Shown here in pieces: positions 26,552-34,920 of a stretch of 64,000 nucleotides of DNA (position 1 is its first letter; every line of letters begins with the position of its first letter). The notes under the pieces were generated by a model, which saw only the letters and a list, made by a program, of their open reading frames with translations, was not told where the DNA came from and searched no databases. The DNA lies in assembly GCA_963973455.1 (NCBI GenBank), contig CAXAZF010000010.1, forward strand, positions 1-64,000, read 5' to 3'. This DNA comes from Marixanthomonas sp002364245 (GTDB lineage Bacteria > Bacteroidota > Bacteroidia > Flavobacteriales > Flavobacteriaceae). The position numbers and the translations under genes were made by a program.

Positions 26552-26583
26552 TTGATTTAGAACTAAGCAAATTAGTAAATTTG
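26552..26583 (+). promoter_or_regulatory. Promoter of the ybaB/ebfC-like gene
   Basis: TTG (26552-26554), 21 bases, TAAATTTG (26576-26583). It fits the Bacteroidota promoter pattern; the start codon at 26607 leaves a leader of about 20 bases. Confidence 0.65.
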
Positions 26584-26606
26584 CACCAAACTAAAAATAA
26601 AAAGAT

Positions 26607-26921
26607 ATGTTTGGAGATATGATGGGTAAATTAAAAGAAGCCCAACAGAAAGTAGAAGCCACAAAAAAACGTTTGGATACCGTTCTTATAGATGAAGATA
26701 GCAGCGATGGCCTGTTGAAAATAACGTTGACCGCCAACCGGGAGATAAAAAAGGTTGAAATAGATGATTCGCTTCTTGAAGATAAAGAGCAACTAGAGGA
26801 TTATTTAGTAGTAACCTTAAATAAGGCCATTAAAAAAGCAACCGATGTAAACGAAGCTGAAATTGGTGCCGTAGCTAAAGAAGGCATGCCTAATATTCCA
26901 GGGATGGATATGTTTAAATAA
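26607..26921 (+). CDS. YbaB/EbfC nucleoid-associated protein
   Basis: A 104-residue protein of the YbaB/EbfC family, which dimerise and bind DNA. It opens MFGDMMGKLKEAQQKVEATKKRLD, continues with KITLTANREIKKVEIDDSLL and ends with the family helix VTLNKAIKKATDVNEAE and PGMDMFK. Length and architecture are normal. It has its own promoter and a strong terminator; no recR or dnaX is adjacent. Confidence 0.9.
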   Translation: MFGDMMGKLKEAQQKVEATKKRLDTVLIDEDSSDGLLKITLTANREIKKVEIDDSLLEDKEQLEDYLVVTLNKAIKKATDVNEAEIGAVAKEGMPNIPGMDMFK

Positions 26922-26936
26922 TTTATAGTATTGAAT

Positions 26937-26973
26937 AAAAAAAAGGATAGCTTAATAAGCTATCCTTTTTTTT
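26937..26973. terminator. Bidirectional intrinsic terminator
   Basis: AAAAAGGATAGCTT pairs with AAGCTATCCTTTTT around a three-base loop, with A-run and T-run on the two sides. It serves ybaB and the convergent thioredoxin-like gene. Confidence 0.9.
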
Positions 26974-26995
26974 ATTTTATTCATTTATGTAACTA

Positions 26996-27445
26996 CTAAA
27001 TATGTTCACTTAAAAAGGTAAAATGCTTACTGGTATCGCGAGTTGGGCTATAACCCGAAATCCTACCAAGCTCCTTACCCCTATGATTTAGCATAACTAT
27101 TTTTGGAAATGTTTGCTGTTTGTTGTACTTAGCTATTACTGTTTTATTGTAATCCAACTGTTCTTGAGACAGTAAATCTACCCTTCTGGGATAATCGATC
27201 ATTACCAATACTAAATCTTTTGATTTTTGTTTGAATTCTGCACTCTCAAAAAAGTCTTGTTTCAGCATTTTACAAGGGGCGCACCAATCGCTGCCCGTAA
27301 AGTACATTAATATTGGCTTGTCTTGTTCTTTTGAAATTTTTTCTGCTTTTTCAAGGTTTGTGAGCCAAGTAAGATTCGGTTTTTCCATTTGAGCGGAAGA
27401 AACAACGGTTATAAAAAGTATTGCAATTATCAGTAAACGTTTCAT
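26996..27445 (-). CDS. Periplasmic thioredoxin-family protein
   Basis: A 149-residue protein with a signal peptide (1-19, ending SSAQ). The active site is WCAPC in FTGSDWCAPCKML, and a cis-proline loop is present (TFPKIVM). This places it among small exported thioredoxin folds (DsbD-gamma/DUF255-like) that reduce or isomerise disulfides in the periplasm. No other redox gene is adjacent. Confidence 0.88.
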   Translation of the reverse strand: MKRLLIIAILFITVVSSAQMEKPNLTWLTNLEKAEKISKEQDKPILMYFTGSDWCAPCKMLKQDFFESAEFKQKSKDLVLVMIDYPRRVDLLSQEQLDYNKTVIAKYNKQQTFPKIVMLNHRGKELGRISGYSPTRDTSKHFTFLSEHI

Positions 27446-27501
27446 AATAGATCTTTTGTTATATTCTTGAATCTATAAAGTACACAATGTATGCCAAAAA
27501 T

Positions 27502-27531
27502 AAAAGAATTCCCAAGGTTGGGAATTCTTTT
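27502..27531 (-). terminator. Terminator of the OmpA-family gene
   Basis: AAAAGAATTCCCAA and its complement form a near-perfect palindrome with A and T ends, 32 bases after the OmpA-family stop codon. Confidence 0.8.
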
Positions 27532-27562
27532 AACAATCTAAACAGCTGTTTTTCACATAATT

Positions 27563-28666
27563 TTAATTGTTTATCAGCCTAAACTCTGTTCTACGATTAA
27601 CAGCATGTTCTCTTTCGGTACAAGAAACACCGTCGGAACATCTGTTTTTCAATCTATTTTCTCCATATCCATTGGCAACTAACAAGCTTGGGTTGACTCC
27701 TTTTTCCTGTAAATATCTTACAACAGCTTGTGCCCTTCTTTCAGACAAAGCTTGGTTAGAAACATTTGTACCTCTTGAATCTGTATGAGAAGCAACTTCA
27801 AGTTTAACCCCTGGATTTTGAGCCAGTACTGGCATTAACCTTGTGTCTATCAAGTTTTTTGCTTGTTGTGTTAAGGTAGCACTACCTAAGTTCCAGTTGA
27901 TAGGAAGTGCTTGGTATTCTACCAATGCACATTCCACTTCTCTCCAAGTGGTTAAGCCACCTTTAGTCTTTAACACCTCTTTTGTAACGGTTTTGTATTC
28001 TGCCGGGACAGTTTCTTCAACTACCTCTGCATCCTTTACCATTACAGTCTTGGTTATAGTAGCATACTCAGCTGGTATTTCTTCTTCAACAACCTGTGCA
28101 GGTTCTGTTATCACACGCTTTGTATACGTTCCACTTTGTTCTGGTACCGGAGTACGGTTAGTGGAAGCATCATTAGCCAAACGGGTTACCGATACTGTGG
28201 TAAATTCTGCCGGGTATCCTTGATAACACCAGTAACGGCAATCATCTGGATTGCCAGATTCACAATCAGGTGCTGCAGCACCCAATTCCCATTGGGCGTA
28301 AGCTGGTTTAATTTCAATCGTTTCAGAATCTTCTCTAAATGAAGCAGGAGATACACTAAGTGTGGATGCACCTTGTTTTTTTACATAAGTAACTGTTTCT
28401 GTTCCCCATTTTGCTGGTACTACACGTAGTTTTTTACTAGGTGCTTTTACCATTACACGTTCTGTTTGTGTCTCAAATTGAGCAGGAACAGTTTTAAGCC
28501 GCTTGTAAGCTGGTTTAGTCATAATGCGTACCGTTTCATTAACGTATACATCTGGCGTGGTACAGCGAACATAACATTTACCGGGTTCTGGGTTTGTTGG
28601 GAGGTCTTGTCCAAAAGTCAATGCGCTAATAGACAAAGAAAGAACTAAAAGAAAAATTTTTTTCAT
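27563..28666 (-). CDS. OmpA-family protein with 23-residue repeats
   Basis: A 367-residue outer membrane-associated protein with a signal peptide (1-20). Residues about 50-240 are made of a repeat with a PA-x-[F/W/Y]-x-T-x-T-x-x-V core at 61, 84, 107, 152, 198 and 221, with a weaker unit at 175; the spacing is 23 residues or twice that. The C-terminal 110 residues are an OmpA domain (INWNLGSATLT, SHTDSRGT with Asp296, LSERRAQAV with Arg310/311, ANGYGENR) that binds peptidoglycan. A Cys-rich loop (about 135-147) sits among the repeats. It probably links the outer membrane or surface to the wall. Confidence 0.9.
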   Translation of the reverse strand: MKKIFLLVLSLSISALTFGQDLPTNPEPGKCYVRCTTPDVYVNETVRIMTKPAYKRLKTVPAQFETQTERVMVKAPSKKLRVVPAKWGTETVTYVKKQGASTLSVSPASFREDSETIEIKPAYAQWELGAAAPDCESGNPDDCRYWCYQGYPAEFTTVSVTRLANDASTNRTPVPEQSGTYTKRVITEPAQVVEEEIPAEYATITKTVMVKDAEVVEETVPAEYKTVTKEVLKTKGGLTTWREVECALVEYQALPINWNLGSATLTQQAKNLIDTRLMPVLAQNPGVKLEVASHTDSRGTNVSNQALSERRAQAVVRYLQEKGVNPSLLVANGYGENRLKNRCSDGVSCTEREHAVNRRTEFRLINN

Positions 28667-28896
28667 AATGAGGATGGTTTAAGGGTTAGTGATGTTTCTT
28701 GTTTATTTTCAAGTTACTAAATTTTAACACTATACGTTAAAGGTTTTGAGTATGTTTTCGATAAGCTGTAATAAAAAATTGTTTAAATGCAGATAACGCT
28801 TCATAAACAAGACACCAATAGTATTTTGTTTTACGATATGGTTTTTTTTTCGGATATTTAAATACTCAAAAACAAGTTTAACTATAAATAAGAAAC

Positions 28897-29217
28897 ATGT
28901 TCGAACTAAAGAAAAAAGGAAATCAGTATCATTTCAACTTAAAAGCAAGTAATGGGCAAGTGATTTTAACCAGTGAGATGTACAATTCTAAAGCTGCTGC
29001 AAAAAACGGAATTGAATCTATTCAAAAAAATTGTGGTGATGACGCTCGCTACGAAAAGAAAACAGCCAAAAATGGCAAATTTCACTTCAACTTAAAATCT
29101 ACCAATGGGCAGGTTATTGGTAGCAGCCAAATGTATTCAGGCGAAAGCGGTATGAACAATGGTATTGAATCGGTAAAGAAAAATGCTCCAGGAGCAGAGG
29201 TGAAAGAGGTTGAGTAA
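28897..29217 (+). CDS. YegP-like protein, two DUF1508 repeats
   Basis: A 106-residue protein made of two copies of the DUF1508 unit (about 5-50 and 58-103). Each has the pattern YHFNLKASNGQVILTSEMY or FHFNLKSTNGQVIGSSQMY, then NGIES[IV]KKN. No signal peptide. The biochemical role of the family is unknown. It is divergent from the OmpA gene across a 230-base AT-rich spacer in which I see no gene. Confidence 0.9.
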   Translation: MFELKKKGNQYHFNLKASNGQVILTSEMYNSKAAAKNGIESIQKNCGDDARYEKKTAKNGKFHFNLKSTNGQVIGSSQMYSGESGMNNGIESVKKNAPGAEVKEVE

Positions 29218-29241
29218 AAAACTTCTTAAACAAGAAATTAT

Positions 29242-29267
29242 AAAGCTCCCTTTCAGGAGCTTTTTTT
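29242..29267 (+). terminator. Intrinsic terminator
   Basis: AAAGCTCC pairs with GGAGCTTT around a six-base loop, followed by a T-run. It overlaps the end of the convergent aldolase gene by two bases. Confidence 0.85.
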
Positions 29268-30291
29268 ATACGTAGTTTTTTAATGTGTCTATAAATTTTA
29301 CATGCATTTCTTCAGTATAATCTAGATGGGTAACTATGCGGAGTTTTCCTTGCCCCATATTGCTTATTATAATTTCTTTTTCGTGTAAATCATCCATAAA
29401 CTTTTCTTCCGAAAAACCTTCTTTCAAATAAAAGATGACAATATTGGTTTCGGTAGGTTCTACTTTTGAAACGTAAGGTTGTTGTGATAACACATTTGCT
29501 ATTTCAGAAGCTTTTTTGTGGTCTTCAGCCAAGCGATCAATATGGTTTTCAAACGCATATAATCCCGCTGCCGCCATAAAGCCTATTTGGCGCATACCGC
29601 CGCCTAATACTTTCCGAACGCGCATGGCATTTTGCATTAATTCTTTTTTTCCGACCAAAACGGTTCCTAATGGAGTCCCCATTCCTTTACTTAAGCAAAT
29701 GGTCAAGGTATCAAACACTTTTCCGTAGTCTTTTGGGTTTTCTTTTTTGGCCACAATGGCATTCATTAATCTAGCGCCGTCTAGATGAAAACCTAAGTTA
29801 TGTGTATCGCAAACTTTTCGGATTTTTTTTATTTCATCAAAATCGTAACACGCTCCTCCCCCTTTATTGGTGGTATTTTCTAGACAAACCAATGTAGTTA
29901 GCGGACTATGGTAAAAATCGGGCGGATTGATATTTTCTTCTACTTGTGCAGCGGTAATCATCCCACGATCACCATCAACTAATTTACAGGAAACCCCACT
30001 GTTAAAAGAAGCACCGCCACCTTCGTAATTAAAAACGTGTGCCCATTTGTCGCAAATTAACTGTTCACTAGGCTGCGTATGTAATTTTATAGCAGCTTGA
30101 TTTGCCATACTCCCAGTTGGAAAAAATAAAGCTTCTTCCATCCCAAAAAGATTGGCTACATATTCTTCTAGTTTGTTTACAGTTGGGTCTTCTTTATAAA
30201 CATCGTCCCCTACTTCAGCTTCCATCATTGCTTGTAGCATTCCTTTTGTAGGTTTTGTGACGGTGTCACTTCGTAAGTCAATTTTCATCAA
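29266..30291 (-). CDS. Low-specificity threonine aldolase family PLP enzyme
   Basis: A 341-residue fold-type I PLP enzyme. It begins IDLRSDTVTKPT, the hallmark of threonine aldolases, and contains FFPTGSMANQ, HLDGARLMNA and the PLP lysine in TICLSKGMGTPLGT. It cleaves L-threonine or L-allo-threonine to glycine and acetaldehyde in the cytoplasm. Length and motifs are complete. The adjacent secreted protein gene lies 11 bases upstream in the same direction. Confidence 0.92.
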   Translation of the reverse strand: MMKIDLRSDTVTKPTKGMLQAMMEAEVGDDVYKEDPTVNKLEEYVANLFGMEEALFFPTGSMANQAAIKLHTQPSEQLICDKWAHVFNYEGGGASFNSGVSCKLVDGDRGMITAAQVEENINPPDFYHSPLTTLVCLENTTNKGGGACYDFDEIKKIRKVCDTHNLGFHLDGARLMNAIVAKKENPKDYGKVFDTLTICLSKGMGTPLGTVLVGKKELMQNAMRVRKVLGGGMRQIGFMAAAGLYAFENHIDRLAEDHKKASEIANVLSQQPYVSKVEPTETNIVIFYLKEGFSEEKFMDDLHEKEIIISNMGQGKLRIVTHLDYTEEMHVKFIDTLKNYV

Positions 30292-30302
30292 TATTCGTTA
30301 TT

Positions 30303-30923
30303 TTATTTTCTTCTTAGCTTACTTTCAGTATCAGCAATTGCCTTATCTATCATCTTATCAAGAGCTACTAATTTTAATTGCTGATTATACTCGTAATTGA
30401 GATTACTTTGTTTGGAATCGTTTGTTAAATCAAACTCCTTAAATTTTTGGGTAAAGGTACCCATTGGCGTTGTAAACGAAAACTGATGCGAACAAGGATA
30501 TACTTTTGTTCTTTGTGTAGGTTCATTTTCTGGATTAGCTACTTTATATTCTTTAACTGAATTATTTTCAAGCGCTTGTCTGTTTTCCATGAAAAAGTCA
30601 AACAAGTCATTATTGCCCAATTTTAGCTTTATAAAAGGGCCACAGTTATCGGCTTTTGTAATATAGGTTGTGCTGTCTTCCTGCCAAAATAGATAGTATT
30701 CACTAAAGTTTCCGTTTGTGAAACATTTTTCTTCTTCATTTAATTTAATAATTCTAGTGTCACCTAAACAAACCCGATTGGTATAAAAGTAGTTTTTAAT
30801 GTTTTGGTTATCTAAAGTTTGTGTCATTTCAGAAATGATTGAATACGGTTTCATCTCCGTATTTTTTTGCGCAATACTGAGTGTACTAAAAAGCATGGCT
30901 AACAGTAAAAAGTATGGTTTCAT
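30303..30923 (-). CDS. Secreted protein of unknown function
   Basis: A 206-residue protein with a signal peptide (1-18, ending SIAQ). Four cysteines in the mature part (about 52, 67, 94 and 143) could form disulfides. I recognise no domain. The C-terminus is helical and basic (DKMIDKAIADTESKLRRK). It precedes the threonine aldolase gene by 11 bases, but nothing suggests a shared pathway. Confidence 0.7.
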   Translation of the reverse strand: MKPYFLLLAMLFSTLSIAQKNTEMKPYSIISEMTQTLDNQNIKNYFYTNRVCLGDTRIIKLNEEEKCFTNGNFSEYYLFWQEDSTTYITKADNCGPFIKLKLGNNDLFDFFMENRQALENNSVKEYKVANPENEPTQRTKVYPCSHQFSFTTPMGTFTQKFKEFDLTNDSKQSNLNYEYNQQLKLVALDKMIDKAIADTESKLRRK

Positions 30924-31003
30924 AACAGATTGATTTACTTGGTTTGTAAGACTTAAAGTTATAAAAATAGGTCGAATTAATTTCCGCTTGCCGAGTTAAA
31001 TCC

Positions 31004-31011
31004 TATTTTTG
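31004..31011 (+). promoter_or_regulatory. -7 element TATTTTTG for prfB
   Basis: TATTTTTG matches TAnnTTTG and ends 42 bases before the prfB start codon. Confidence 0.5.
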
Positions 31012-31053
31012 CTTTTCTGAAAGAAATTTTAAACAAAACAAACCGAACATAAT

Positions 31054-32161
31054 ATGATTACGAACGATCAACTCCAAGACCTTAAGGATCGCCTGGATGC
31101 TTTAAGGCAGTATCTTTGACGTAGCCGGAAAAAGAGTAGAAATACAAAATGATGAGGAAAAAACTTTCGACCCAAATTTTTGGGACAATCCCCAAGAAGC
31201 AGAAGTGTTTATGCGTCAACTTCGGAATAAAAAAAAATGGGTGGATGATTATGAAGAAGCCGTAAACTTTACCGAAGATACCGAAGTAATTTATGAGTTT
31301 TTCAAAGAAGGTGAAGGCGAAGCTGAGAATGTTGAAAAGCGGTACAATAAAGCCCTCAAAGCAATTGAGTCGCTTGAATTTAAAAACATGCTGAGCGAAG
31401 AAGGCGACGATTTAAGTGCCGTTTTGCAAATAACGGCCGGTGCTGGTGGTACCGAAAGTTGCGATTGGGCTAGTATGTTGATGCGTATGTACTTAATGTG
31501 GGCTGAAAAAAATGGCTTTAAAATTAAAGAACTGAACTACCAAGAAGGTGATGTTGCAGGGATAAAAACGGTAACATTAGAAATTGACGGCGAATATGCC
31601 TTTGGTTGGTTAAAAAGTGAAAATGGCGTGCACAGATTGGTTCGCATCTCCCCTTTTGATAGTAATGCAAAGCGTCACACCAGTTTTGCCAGTGTGTATG
31701 TGTATCCGTTAGCGGATGATTCTATCGAAATTGATGTGAATCCTGGTGATATTTCCTGGGATTTTGCTCGAAGTAGCGGTGCTGGAGGTCAAAACGTAAA
31801 CAAGGTAGAAACCAAAGCTATTTTAACGCATAAACCTTCAGGGATTGTGATTCATAATTCCGAAACGCGCTCGCAATTGGAAAACCGTCAAAAAGCCATG
31901 CAAATGTTGAAATCGCAGTTATACGAAATAGAACTACGTAAACAACAAGCCCAGCGTGCCGAAATAGAAGATAGTAAAATGGCTATTGAATGGGGTTCCC
32001 AAATACGAAACTATGTACTACATCCCTATAAATTGATTAAAGACGTCCGTACTGGACACGAAACTGGGAACACGGATGCTGTATTAGATGGTGATTTAGA
32101 CGACTTTCTAAAAGCTTATTTAATGATGACGGGGCAAAAGGAAAAAAATGATGAACTTTAA
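31054..32161 (+). CDS. prfB: Peptide chain release factor 2 with programmed +1 frameshift
   Basis: Release factor 2 (UGA/UAA recognition). Translation starts at ATG 31054, reads 21 codons ending TAT CTT and meets an in-frame TGA at 31117. Shifting +1 at CTT-TGA-C resumes at GAC (31118) and continues to 32161, giving about 368 residues. This is the known RF2 autoregulatory frameshift; the usual stimulatory AGG is represented by AAGG (31103-31106), but six bases lie between it and the CTT instead of about three. The SPF codon-recognition tripeptide (near residue 199) and the GGQ motif (SGAGGQNVNK, near 245) are intact. Length-based callers see only the 31205-32161 part. Confidence 0.95.
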
Positions 32162-32176
32162 AAAACAATTTCTGTA

Positions 32177-33370
32177 ATGAAAATAAAACTATTACTCGTA
32201 CTAACTATTGCACTAACAGTTTATAGCTGTAGTAAAGACAATGATGAAGGTGTTTCTTCTTTTAATTTTCAAGTCGAAATTCAGAATGTAACTGATAGGT
32301 CCGCCTCAATATCTTGGAATCACCCACTAAACGAAAATGTTACATATAGCGTTTATCTTAATGATGAGGTTGTTGAAGAGAGTTTTAAAACGACAGCTTA
32401 CACATTTACCAAACTTGATCCTGAAATAGTATATAACGGAAAAATTATTGCCACAAATGGGAGTCAAACTGCTACGGCTAATTTCTCTTTTGAAACAGAA
32501 ATTTACAAGCCAATCATATTTGAAAAGAATGCTTATCTAACAAATCAACAAGCTGTAAATGAATTTGGCTCGCATCACTACAATGAAATTCGTTATAATC
32601 TTTCCATATCAGGCACAGATGTATACGATTTAAGCCCCCTTAATGATTTAAAAAAGGTTCATGGAGAAATTAAAATTGAAGGGGTTTCATCTCAAAAATT
32701 GGACGGATTGGAAAATCTTGAATTTATTGGTGATAGGTTGTATTTATACAATAACCATTATTTAAAAAATCTTAATGCTCTTCAAAATCTTACTCAGATA
32801 AATGGCAACATTGAGCTATTTTCAAACCCCGAATTAAAGGATATAAATGGGCTTCAAAACTTATCAGGATTTAATGGCGGATTACAAGTTGAAGGATGTA
32901 AAGTCCAGAATATAGATATTTTACAAAATGCTACTCGCCTTAAAAATTTATACATAGGTTTTAATCCTGAATTACAAGCTATTAATGGGTTAGGGAACGT
33001 TACCCAAATTGATGAATTTTTAGACATAGTTTTTAACGAAAAACTATCGAATCTTGATGGGTTAAACGCAATTTCCTCGGTAGGCGATTATGTCTATATA
33101 GGCGACTTAAATAGTCCGGTTTTAGGACTAAAGAGCTTAACGTCCGTATCGAATAGATTAACAATCCTATTTAATCCAATGCTAAAAAACCTTGATGAAT
33201 TAAAAAACCTTAGAAATTTTGGTGACTTAACAATTGCCGGAAATAATAGCCTGGAAGATTTTTGCGAAATTACAATAGCAGTTGTCAACATGAACAAAGA
33301 AGTTAATATCTTCTCAAACCCTTTCAATCCAAGACTTCAAGACTTTATAAATGGCAATTGTAGCCAATAA
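32177..33370 (+). CDS. Lipoprotein with FnIII-like domain and receptor-L-like leucine-rich repeats
   Basis: A 397-residue protein with a lipoprotein signal ending YSC (Cys18). Residues about 30-110 look like a fibronectin type III domain (SASISWNHPLNENVTYSVYLND). From about 140 onward, degenerate repeats of the form LxxLxNLxxIxGxLxIxxNPxLxxLxGL recur about every 24 residues, as in receptor L-domain proteins. A small C-terminal cap contains two Cys. It is probably a surface or periplasmic binding protein. It follows prfB by 15 bases. Confidence 0.8.
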   Translation: MKIKLLLVLTIALTVYSCSKDNDEGVSSFNFQVEIQNVTDRSASISWNHPLNENVTYSVYLNDEVVEESFKTTAYTFTKLDPEIVYNGKIIATNGSQTATANFSFETEIYKPIIFEKNAYLTNQQAVNEFGSHHYNEIRYNLSISGTDVYDLSPLNDLKKVHGEIKIEGVSSQKLDGLENLEFIGDRLYLYNNHYLKNLNALQNLTQINGNIELFSNPELKDINGLQNLSGFNGGLQVEGCKVQNIDILQNATRLKNLYIGFNPELQAINGLGNVTQIDEFLDIVFNEKLSNLDGLNAISSVGDYVYIGDLNSPVLGLKSLTSVSNRLTILFNPMLKNLDELKNLRNFGDLTIAGNNSLEDFCEITIAVVNMNKEVNIFSNPFNPRLQDFINGNCSQ

Positions 33371-33433
33371 AACATATTATTAAATTAGAAAATCAATTAT
33401 AAAACTTTCATATTCAACAATACCTTTTCCCCC

Positions 33434-34708
33434 ATGAAACTCAAAAAAAGAAGAAAGCTTGTAAAATATGTAAACATACTAGATAGGCCTATTTCTTTTA
33501 ACCCTTTTCTGTTTAGCCGAAACTTTTTACTGTGGGCCTTGTTGGGTTTGTTTGGCGGTGTTATCGCTGGTATCTACTGGATTGTTTTAGAGTTTTTAAC
33601 GCATCAAATTGCATTTTTTGAAGGCTGGCAAGTAATTCCTGCCATGGCAATTTGTGGATTGCTCGCCGGTGTCATCATCCACGTAATTGGTGATCCAGGA
33701 GAAATACAATTAATTGTAAATAACATTCGGTTTAATAAAGGGAAGCTGGACCCAAAGAACAATCCATCGATGATACTTTCATCATTGCTCTGTGTAGCTT
33801 CTGGCGGTAGTTTGGGACCAGAAGCACCTTTGGTACAAGTAACGGGATCTACTGGAACTTGGTTAGGGAAAATGTTCCGGTTAAAAGGAGAAGACCGCCG
33901 TTCGCTTAGTATTGCTGGTATGGCGTCTGGGTTCACAGCTTTGTTTGGCGCTCCTTTAGGAGGTAGTTTATTCTCCTTGGAAATATTACACCATAAGCAC
34001 GCTGTAGAATACTATAAAGCCATTATCCCTGCTTTTGTAGCAAGTTGTTTTAGTTATGTGGTTTTTGCACTTATTATCCATTTAGGACTTGGCCCTATTT
34101 GGGAATTACCTGCTTATGAAATGGAATCCACGTACGACTTTGGATTTGCTGTCTTATTTGCTTGTGCAGCAGCAGTAATAGCTTGGTTATTTATATTCTG
34201 TACCAAGTTTTTTAAAAATATATTCGGAAAGCTATATGTTCCTATTTATTTAAAAACACTTATTGGAGGTGTAGTATTAGGCCTAATTGCTTTTTACCTA
34301 CCTATAACGCGGTATTTTGGACATCATGAGATTAATGAGTTATTATTTAATGAATATTCAGTTGCATTACTTACAGCAATACTTGTATTTAAAATAATAG
34401 CAATTTCGGTAACGGTAACTTCGGGATGGCGGGGTGGTTTTATAATCCCTTTGTTTTTTGTAGGTGCTACCTTGGGTTTGATCATCCATCAACTGTTTCC
34501 TTCAGTAGATGTTTCATTAGCTGTTATTTGTTGTATGGCATCGATTAATGCCTGTGTAACGAGGACACCGATGAGCACTACTATCCTTTTAGCTACTTTA
34601 ACAGGGTTTACCTATTTTATCCCTATTCTTTTTGCAAGTTTGACAGGTTACTTTTTGGCACCCAGAATACCATTTATTGGTTCGCAGATGGATAAAAGTG
34701 CAGAGTAA
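33434..34708 (+). CDS. ClC-family chloride channel or antiporter
   Basis: A 424-residue membrane protein with about ten helices. The ClC selectivity motif appears as GGSLGPEAPLVQ (124-135); GPEAPLVQ aligns without gaps to GREGPTVQ of E. coli ClcA, so the gating glutamate is Glu130. A second motif GAPLGGSLFSLE (172-183) matches the GAPxGGxLFxxE block, and SGWRGGFIIPLFFVGA is the third. There are no CBS domains. Conservation of the gating glutamate leaves both channel and proton-coupled exchange possible. Confidence 0.9.
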   Translation: MKLKKRRKLVKYVNILDRPISFNPFLFSRNFLLWALLGLFGGVIAGIYWIVLEFLTHQIAFFEGWQVIPAMAICGLLAGVIIHVIGDPGEIQLIVNNIRFNKGKLDPKNNPSMILSSLLCVASGGSLGPEAPLVQVTGSTGTWLGKMFRLKGEDRRSLSIAGMASGFTALFGAPLGGSLFSLEILHHKHAVEYYKAIIPAFVASCFSYVVFALIIHLGLGPIWELPAYEMESTYDFGFAVLFACAAAVIAWLFIFCTKFFKNIFGKLYVPIYLKTLIGGVVLGLIAFYLPITRYFGHHEINELLFNEYSVALLTAILVFKIIAISVTVTSGWRGGFIIPLFFVGATLGLIIHQLFPSVDVSLAVICCMASINACVTRTPMSTTILLATLTGFTYFIPILFASLTGYFLAPRIPFIGSQMDKSAE

Positions 34709-34735
34709 AAAAGTTATCTGAAAGTATAAAAAAAA

Positions 34736-34775
34736 CAAAGAGAACAAAATGAAGATATCATTTTAATTCTCTTTG
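34736..34775 (-). terminator. Long-stem terminator of the TonB receptor locus
   Basis: CAAAGAGAA pairs with TTCTCTTTG and, inside it, AAAATGA with TCATTTT. On the minus strand the hairpin is followed directly by a run of eight T, so it ends the minus-strand locus that starts near 41458. Confidence 0.85.
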
Positions 34776-34778
34776 CTA

Positions 34779-34886
34779 TTATAATTCTTTAGTGAGTATT
34801 ACCTCTCTAAGTTCAATGGGTATATTCTCAGCTGTTTTAACTTTAGCACCCCAATTATAATACATTAAATATAAGAACAAATTCAT
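34779..34886 (-). CDS. Possible 35-residue peptide gene
   Basis: A 35-codon frame reading MNLFLYLMYYNWGAK and ending REVILTKEL, placed between the MG2-like gene and the strong minus-strand terminator. It has a hydrophobic start and a charged end. Position favours transcription, but no family is recognised and it could be chance. Confidence 0.3.
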   Translation of the reverse strand: MNLFLYLMYYNWGAKVKTAENIPIELREVILTKEL

Positions 34887-34920
34887 AGAAAACAATTATT
34901 TTTTCAATTTTTTAACATAA

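Noticed and set aside
33434..34708. Apparent loss of the gating glutamate in the ClC channel (reading GSLGP as GREGP).
   Set aside because: GPEAPLVQ aligns without gaps to GREGPTVQ, so the glutamate is present as Glu130.
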